64,000 nt of DNA from Pseudomonadota bacterium (GTDB lineage Bacteria > Pseudomonadota > Gammaproteobacteria > Burkholderiales > Burkholderiaceae_C): assembly GCA_023442945.1 (NCBI GenBank), contig JAEZWW010000048.1, forward strand, positions 1 through 64,000, given 5' to 3'. The notes beneath the pieces are model-generated. The model was not told where the DNA came from. It searched no databases and saw only the letters and a list, made by a program, of their open reading frames with translations. Position numbers and translations under genes: made by a program. Positions 58,775-64,000 of the stretch are shown here, in pieces (the stretch's first letter is position 1; the number at the start of each line of letters is the position of its first letter).

Positions 58775-58843
58775 CTCTTTTTTTGATAGCTGACCGCGCA
58801 GATGGATCTAGGGCCAGCGATCGATTTGACTTCAAAGCCAATC
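58775..58843 (+). repeat. Dispersed repeat copy R18
   Basis: The sequence ctttttttgatagctgaccg, then cgcagatggatctagggcca, between the convergent TOPRIM and LysR genes. Confidence 0.85.
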
Positions 58844-58851
58844 GACGTGGC

Positions 58852-59781
58852 TCAGGTGAAACCCCGCTCTCTCGTGGCCTCCACCACGTGGTCCACGAAG
58901 GAGCGGATGCGCGACGACAGCGCGCTGTTGCGGTAGTAGACGGCGTGGATCGACTGCTGCACGTTCAGCGTCTGGCGCGGGAGCACCTGCACCAGGCGAC
59001 CAGCAGCGCGATCGCCGTGCGTCATGAAGTCCGACAGACAGGCGATGCCGGCGCCTTGCAGCGCCAGGTAGCGCAGCGTCTCGCCGCTGCTGGCGCGCAC
59101 GGCGGGCGCGACGTGCAGGCGCGTGCCGTCGCCGGCCACGCTGCCCACGTTGGCGCTGGCGCCGCAGGGCAGCGGCCAGTCGTTCAGCGTCTCCGGCCGT
59201 GAAAAGCCCAGCAAGGTGTGCCGCGCCAGGTCGGCCACGCTGCGCGGCCGCCCGTGTGCCGACAGGTACGCGGGGCTGGCCAGCACGCGGATGCGGCTGG
59301 TACCGATCAGGCGGGCGTGCAGGGTGGAATCGGGCAGCGCGCCGATGCGAAAGGCCACGTCGGTGCGGCGCTCCAGCAGGTCGATGACGTGTTCGTTGTT
59401 GCACAGCTCCAGCGCCACCCTGGGGTAGCGCGCGCGGTAGCTGTCGACCAGCGGCGCGATCACGTGCAGCATGAAGGACGAGGCGGCGTCCACCCGCAGC
59501 GGGCCGCTGGGGGTGTCGCGTCGGGCGGCCAGGTCGTCCTCGGCCGCGTCGACCGCCGCCAGGATCTGGCGCGCGTGCGCCAGGAAGGCCGCGCCCTCAT
59601 CGGTCAAGCCCAGGCGGCGCGTGGTGCGGTGCAGCAGCGTGGTCTGCAACTTGTCTTCCAGACGGCGCAGGGTGCGGCTGGTGCCCGACACGGTCTGCCC
59701 AAGCGCCGCCGCCGCGCGCGACACCGCGCCGGTATCGACCACCGCCACCAGGGTTTGCAGCTCTTCCAGCGTGGTCTTCAT
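58852..59781 (-). CDS. LysR family transcriptional regulator
   Basis: The ATG at 59781 (MKTTLEELQTLVAVVDTGAV) gives 309 residues; a TTG at 59805 would add eight. The N-terminal helix-turn-helix is VSRAAAALGQTVSGTSRTLR, then RLEDKLQTTLLHRTTRRLGL; the effector domain starts near SGPLRVDAASSFMLHVIAPL. It is divergent from an MFS exporter gene, which it probably regulates. Confidence 0.93.
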   Translation of the reverse strand: MKTTLEELQTLVAVVDTGAVSRAAAALGQTVSGTSRTLRRLEDKLQTTLLHRTTRRLGLTDEGAAFLAHARQILAAVDAAEDDLAARRDTPSGPLRVDAASSFMLHVIAPLVDSYRARYPRVALELCNNEHVIDLLERRTDVAFRIGALPDSTLHARLIGTSRIRVLASPAYLSAHGRPRSVADLARHTLLGFSRPETLNDWPLPCGASANVGSVAGDGTRLHVAPAVRASSGETLRYLALQGAGIACLSDFMTHGDRAAGRLVQVLPRQTLNVQQSIHAVYYRNSALSSRIRSFVDHVVEATRERGFT

Positions 59782-59782
59782 T

Positions 59783-59799
59783 TTTGCGCCCAGTGCAAA
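59783..59799. promoter_or_regulatory. Dyad TTTGC-n7-GCAAA in LysR/MFS spacer
   Basis: The T-n11-A form expected for LysR binding sites, placed right before the LysR start. It is a candidate operator for autoregulation and for the divergent MFS gene. Confidence 0.4.
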
Positions 59800-59894
59800 T
59801 TTCAATTCCAGATTCCCTACTTTATCTGCAAGGGTGACCCTTCGACAATTTGCCCATTCCTCACCTTGCGGGCGCTGTCGCTCCGCGCCGTTTT

Positions 59895-61130
59895 ATGTCG
59901 TCCACCTCTTCCGCCACTTCCGCACCCATGTCCCCGGCTCTGGTCCGGCTGGCGCTCCTGGCGCTGGCGGTCGGCGCCTTCGGCATCGGCACCACCGAGT
60001 TCGCACCCATGGGCCTGCTGCCCGTCATCGCCGACGGCGTGGGCGTGTCGATCCCCACCGCTGGCGGCCTGGTCAGCGCCTACGCCATCGGGGTGATGCT
60101 GGGCGCGCCGCTGATGACGCTGCTGTTGGCGCGCTGGTCGCGCCGCAAAGCCTTGATCGCGCTGATGGCCATCTTCACGCTGGGCAACCTGCTGTCGGCA
60201 CTGGCGCCCAATTACCTGTCGCTGATGGGCGCGCGCATCGTCACCAGCTTGAACCACGGCGCCTTCTTCGGCCTGGGCTCGCTGGTCGCGGCCAGCCTGG
60301 TGCCCCCGGCGCAGCGCGCCAGCGCCATCGCGGCCATGTTCATGGGCCTGACCATCGCCAACGTGGGCGGCGTGCCCGCCGCGACCTGGTTGGGCCAGAC
60401 GATCGGCTGGCGCCTGTCGTTCGCGGCGACGGCGGGCCTGGGCGTGCTGGCCATGCTGGCGCTGTGGCGCGCCCTGCCAGCCGACCGCGCCGGCGCACGA
60501 CCCGACGTGCGTGCCGAATTAAAGGTGCTGACGCGCCGCCCGGTGCTGATGGCGATGGCGACGACGGTGCTCAGCTCCGCCGCGCTGTTTGCGCTGTACA
60601 CCTACGTCACACCCGCCTTGACCACGCTGACGCACGCCTCGCCCGGCTTCGTCGCCGCCATGCTGATGGTCATCGGCCTAGGCTTTACGGCCGGCAACTG
60701 GCTGGGCGGCAAGCTGGCGGACCGGTCGCTGACGGGCACGCTGATCGGCTTCTTCCTGCTGGAGATCGGCACCCTGCTGGCCTTTCCCACGTTGGCCAAG
60801 TCCGCCTGGGGCGCTGGCCTGACGCTGTTCGCCTGGGGCATCGCCAGCTTCGGCCTGGTGCCGCCGCTGCAGATGCGGGTGATGAGCGCCGCCACCGGCG
60901 CGCCTGGCCTGGCCTCTTCGGTCAACATCGGTGCATTCAACCTGGGGAACGCCATTGGTGCGGCGCTGGGCGCGGCGGTCCTCGCAGCGGGCTGGGGCTA
61001 TGGCGCGGTGTCGGTGGCGGGTGCCGGCTTGGGGGCGTTGGGTTTGCTGGTGGTGCTGTGGGGCGAATGGACCCGGTCGCGCAACGCCCGCGGTGCGGAC
61101 GATCAAGCCGCGGCCTGTGCCAAGAGTTGA
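59895..61130 (+). CDS. MFS transporter, DHA1-type (AraJ/YdhP-like exporter)
   Basis: The ATG at 59895 (MSSTSSATSAPMSPALVRLA) gives 411 residues with 12 predicted membrane helices. The start FGIGTTEFAPMGLLPVIADG, the loop ARWSRRKALIALMAIFTLGN and LTIANVGGVPAATWLGQTIG are typical of the AraJ/YdhP/SotB branch of drug and sugar exporters. The substrate is unknown. It is divergent from a LysR regulator. Confidence 0.92.
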   Translation: MSSTSSATSAPMSPALVRLALLALAVGAFGIGTTEFAPMGLLPVIADGVGVSIPTAGGLVSAYAIGVMLGAPLMTLLLARWSRRKALIALMAIFTLGNLLSALAPNYLSLMGARIVTSLNHGAFFGLGSLVAASLVPPAQRASAIAAMFMGLTIANVGGVPAATWLGQTIGWRLSFAATAGLGVLAMLALWRALPADRAGARPDVRAELKVLTRRPVLMAMATTVLSSAALFALYTYVTPALTTLTHASPGFVAAMLMVIGLGFTAGNWLGGKLADRSLTGTLIGFFLLEIGTLLAFPTLAKSAWGAGLTLFAWGIASFGLVPPLQMRVMSAATGAPGLASSVNIGAFNLGNAIGAALGAAVLAAGWGYGAVSVAGAGLGALGLLVVLWGEWTRSRNARGADDQAAACAKS

Positions 61131-61169
61131 ACAGCGGGCGCGGTCATGGCCCGTGTCCGCAGGAGGCGC

Positions 61170-61763
61170 TCAAGGCGCCGCGCAGAATTGGGGCCCCGAG
61201 AAGAAATCCACGTGGACGGATCGAACGCTGGGATCCATGCGCCGCACATCGGGCGTGGCGCGCGCGCCGCGGGCGGTCTTGGGCGCCACCGAAGCGTTCA
61301 GTTGCCTGAAGTAGGCGGTGCACTTGCGGTTGTTTTCCAGCCAACGGAATTCCACCTCATAGTCGCGCTGGGCAACGGCATCAAAACGCAAGGGAACATG
61401 GCAGGTAATCGTCCGGAGTGCCTGTGTCTTGACCGACGTCAGCGTCACGCCCACCGGCTTACCAGCGGGAATCAGCGCCTCTGTACTGCGCTGCGCGGGC
61501 GTGACCTGCGGACCGGGCATCCCCAAGCTGCCTGCAGTCTCCGCCGTCACGGACCCGCGCGCGACGCGGGGCGGGTCGGCCGGGCACTGGTCCAGCGCAT
61601 ACACGCTGTAGTAGGACGCGCTGTCTTGGGCGCTGTAGATCATCCGCAGGCGCGCCGTTGCCTCACCAGACTGCGGCGCGTAGGCGACCTGAGTGGCGCA
61701 GCCGACGCTGCCTGCCGCCAAAGCGGCCACTGCAAACCACCTCAGACAAGGTGCCAAATTCAT
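61170..61763 (-). CDS. Putative lipoprotein of unknown function
   Basis: This 197-residue protein starts at the ATG at 61763 and has a signal peptide with lipobox GSVGC (Cys22). The mature part has four further cysteines (LDQCPADPP, TITCHVPL, NNRKCTAYF, PQFCAAP), which could form two disulfides. No family is recognised. It is located between the MFS gene (convergent) and ruvB (upstream, same strand, 57 bases away), so it may be read from the ruvB transcript. Confidence 0.75.
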   Translation of the reverse strand: MNLAPCLRWFAVAALAAGSVGCATQVAYAPQSGEATARLRMIYSAQDSASYYSVYALDQCPADPPRVARGSVTAETAGSLGMPGPQVTPAQRSTEALIPAGKPVGVTLTSVKTQALRTITCHVPLRFDAVAQRDYEVEFRWLENNRKCTAYFRQLNASVAPKTARGARATPDVRRMDPSVRSVHVDFFSGPQFCAAP

Positions 61764-61819
61764 AGTGTTTTCCTCCCTTTTTCTAGCGCACTTGCGACGC
61801 CTAATGGCCTTCGATGGCC

Positions 61820-62896
<1,077 letters not shown>

Positions 62897-62989
62897 GGGA
62901 TGCGCAGGGAAAGCACTGGACAGATAGCCAGTTGGTCGCATTATGGGCGCTGATGCGCCGAGTGCGCGCTTTCGCGTGGCTTGCGCCGC

Positions 62990-63481
62990 TCAAAGGGACG
63001 ACGCACCCTCTTCTTCCCGCATCGCCAGGGCGCGCACGCGCCGCGGCTCGGGCGATTCGCCAAACGCGGCCTGGTAAGCCGCGGGGCTGTTGAAGAGCGC
63101 GCGCCGCACGCGCAGCTCGCTGAGGGGCAGAACAAAAGGTGGGGACGTTTCGGGCACGCCGCGCCGGCAGGTCCCGGTGAGCCGCACCAGCAGAAAGGCA
63201 TCGCCTGTGGCATCAAGCCTGTTGCTCAGCCCAAGAAGCCATTCGGTGGTGAGATCCGGGTGCCAGCCGCCGGACTGGGATTGCGGGTGTCGCACCGTCT
63301 CCGAATGCCGCAGGGTGCGCCATGTGACCAGGGGATTGTGCTGTGCCAGTGTTGCGCCCAGCGCGGCTTCATGCTGCTCGCGCAGCCGCTGCAGTTGTCG
63401 ATGCCAACGCTGGCGCTGCCAGACCGTCAGGCCCAGGGCGAGCGCCACCGCACTCAGAAACGCGACCGCATCCACGGTCAC
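62990..63481 (-). CDS. Small membrane-anchored protein of unknown function
   Basis: This 163-residue protein has one N-terminal hydrophobic segment (residues 4-20, DAVAFLSAVALALGLTV) followed by a basic helical stretch (WQRQRWHRQLQRLREQHEAA). The rest is soluble (TTEWLLGLSNRLDATGDAFL, then LPLSELRVRRALFNSPAAYQ). Codon use and composition fit a real gene. I do not recognise the family. It lies between the partial protease gene and ruvB on the same strand. Confidence 0.7.
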   Translation of the reverse strand: MTVDAVAFLSAVALALGLTVWQRQRWHRQLQRLREQHEAALGATLAQHNPLVTWRTLRHSETVRHPQSQSGGWHPDLTTEWLLGLSNRLDATGDAFLLVRLTGTCRRGVPETSPPFVLPLSELRVRRALFNSPAAYQAAFGESPEPRRVRALAMREEEGASSL

Positions 63482-63522
63482 ATGACGGGTTGCGGTGGCG
63501 CTACTGCGTCAGTCACGCGACA

Positions 63523-64000
63523 TCAGGGGGCGAGCCACTTGTTGATGCCGGCTGCGAAGGAGCGCTCGAAGCGACCATAGTCGTCCGTCCCGCTTGGATT
63601 CCGGCAGCTCGACCCGCCGCCCATGAGGTTGCCCACCACATAGCGCTTGCCGCCGTTCGCCTCGGTGAAGATGGCTGAACCGCTGCTGCCACCCTCGGTG
63701 ACCCCACGTCGCCATGTGATCTTGAACATGTTGCCATTGGAGACGTTGGCTGCACTGCAATCGATGGTGCCATCGTTGAGCGAAGTGCAGTTGCTGTAGC
63801 CGCTCACCGTGCCCACGCTGTACTTCTGCAGGTCCCCAGCCGGGTTGTGAACACCGACCACGCTTGACCCATTGCCCACTTGGCTGCCGTAATAGGAGCC
63901 TGCGTACACGACGTTGGCGGGCACACCACTGTTCAACTGCAGCAGAGTGGCGTCCGTCGGTGCGTGCGTGAAGCGCAGCGTGGCACCGCCTGAAAAGCGC
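63523..64000 (-). CDS. Secreted trypsin-like serine protease, 5' end outside the window
   Basis: The frame is open from the window edge to the stop at 63523, so this is the C-terminal ~158 residues. The catalytic Ser is in EGGSSGSAIF and the likely catalytic Asp in HAPTDATLLQL; the His would be upstream of the window. Aromatic and Gly/Ser-rich loops (YAGSYYGSQVGNGSSVVGVH) and two Cys pairs are typical of secreted lysyl-endopeptidase or chymotrypsin-fold bacterial proteases. The signal peptide cannot be seen. Confidence 0.85.
   Translation of the reverse strand, partial: RFSGGATLRFTHAPTDATLLQLNSGVPANVVYAGSYYGSQVGNGSSVVGVHNPAGDLQKYSVGTVSGYSNCTSLNDGTIDCSAANVSNGNMFKITWRRGVTEGGSSGSAIFTEANGGKRYVVGNLMGGGSSCRNPSGTDDYGRFERSFAAGINKWLAP

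Overview
The window is about 64 kb of high-GC chromosome from a betaproteobacterium, most likely a member of the Comamonadaceae (Burkholderiales). The evidence is the gene order (the complete division and cell-wall dcw cluster ending in lpxC; hslUV, a STAS-like gene, dksA, cobW, xerC, a DUF484 gene and dapF in one run), the IPTL-CTERM surface proteins, and a short dispersed repeat of a kind common in that family. The genus cannot be fixed from the sequence alone. I see no tRNA, rRNA, CRISPR array, transposase or prophage.

Layout. 1-5 kb: 3' part of a DUF1800 gene and its usual partner, a Tat-exported DUF1501 protein; a decayed small membrane-protein gene; a coiled-coil protein; a TetR regulator. 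5-10.5 kb: glmS, a divergent Lrp/AsnC regulator, a DSD1-type PLP aldolase, a histidine phosphatase and a lipoprotein. 10.6-15.9 kb: ttcA, two IPTL-CTERM genes (one frameshifted) with a fossil duplicate of the folB tail between them, a pteridine-reductase-like SDR fused to FolB, a MidA-type methyltransferase and a DUF2905 protein. 16-20 kb: a phospholipase-D-like lipoprotein, a YegP protein, rodA and a YqiA-like esterase. 20.3-22.7 kb: an operon of three small proteins with a divergent LysR regulator. 22.7-27.6 kb: an RNB-domain ribonuclease, a TonB-like protein, mtgA, ruvC and a small membrane protein. 27.6-46 kb: lpxC, ftsZ, ftsA, ftsQ, ddlB, murC, murG, ftsW, murD, mraY, murF, murE, ftsI, ftsL, rsmH and mraZ, all on the minus strand, mostly with ATGA-type overlaps, headed by a promoter with four 10-bp-spaced MraZ-like boxes. 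46.3-55.4 kb: hslU, hslV, a STAS-like protein, dksA, a COG0523 GTPase, xerC, a DUF484 protein and dapF. 55.5-64 kb: a CMD-family protein, an AadA-like nucleotidyltransferase, aquaporin, a TOPRIM-only GyrB-like protein, a LysR/MFS divergent pair, a lipoprotein, ruvB, a small membrane protein and the 3' part of a secreted trypsin-like protease.

The strongest unexplained signal is a roughly 60-bp dispersed repeat with about 17 copies (one per 3-4 kb). Its core reads ctgcgcggccagcta in one orientation and tagctggccgcgcag in the other, followed by a second short palindrome. Most copies lie between genes. At least three lie inside coding sequences without breaking the frame, all read in the same direction and frame and giving related peptides of the form ALQPPAQPA: in the MidA methyltransferase, in dapF, and as the linker of the SDR-FolB fusion. 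Further likely copies are in murE and murG. One intergenic copy supplies a perfect TATAAT just before ruvC. This resembles the in-frame palindromic elements of Rickettsia, but here in a Comamonadaceae-like genome.

Other items worth a look are the duplication of IPTL-CTERM plus folB tail, the TOPRIM-only gyrase relative, the DksA that lacks zinc ligands and has a long basic N-terminus, a possible structured dksA leader, and a chromosomal AadA-like gene lying between repeat copies.
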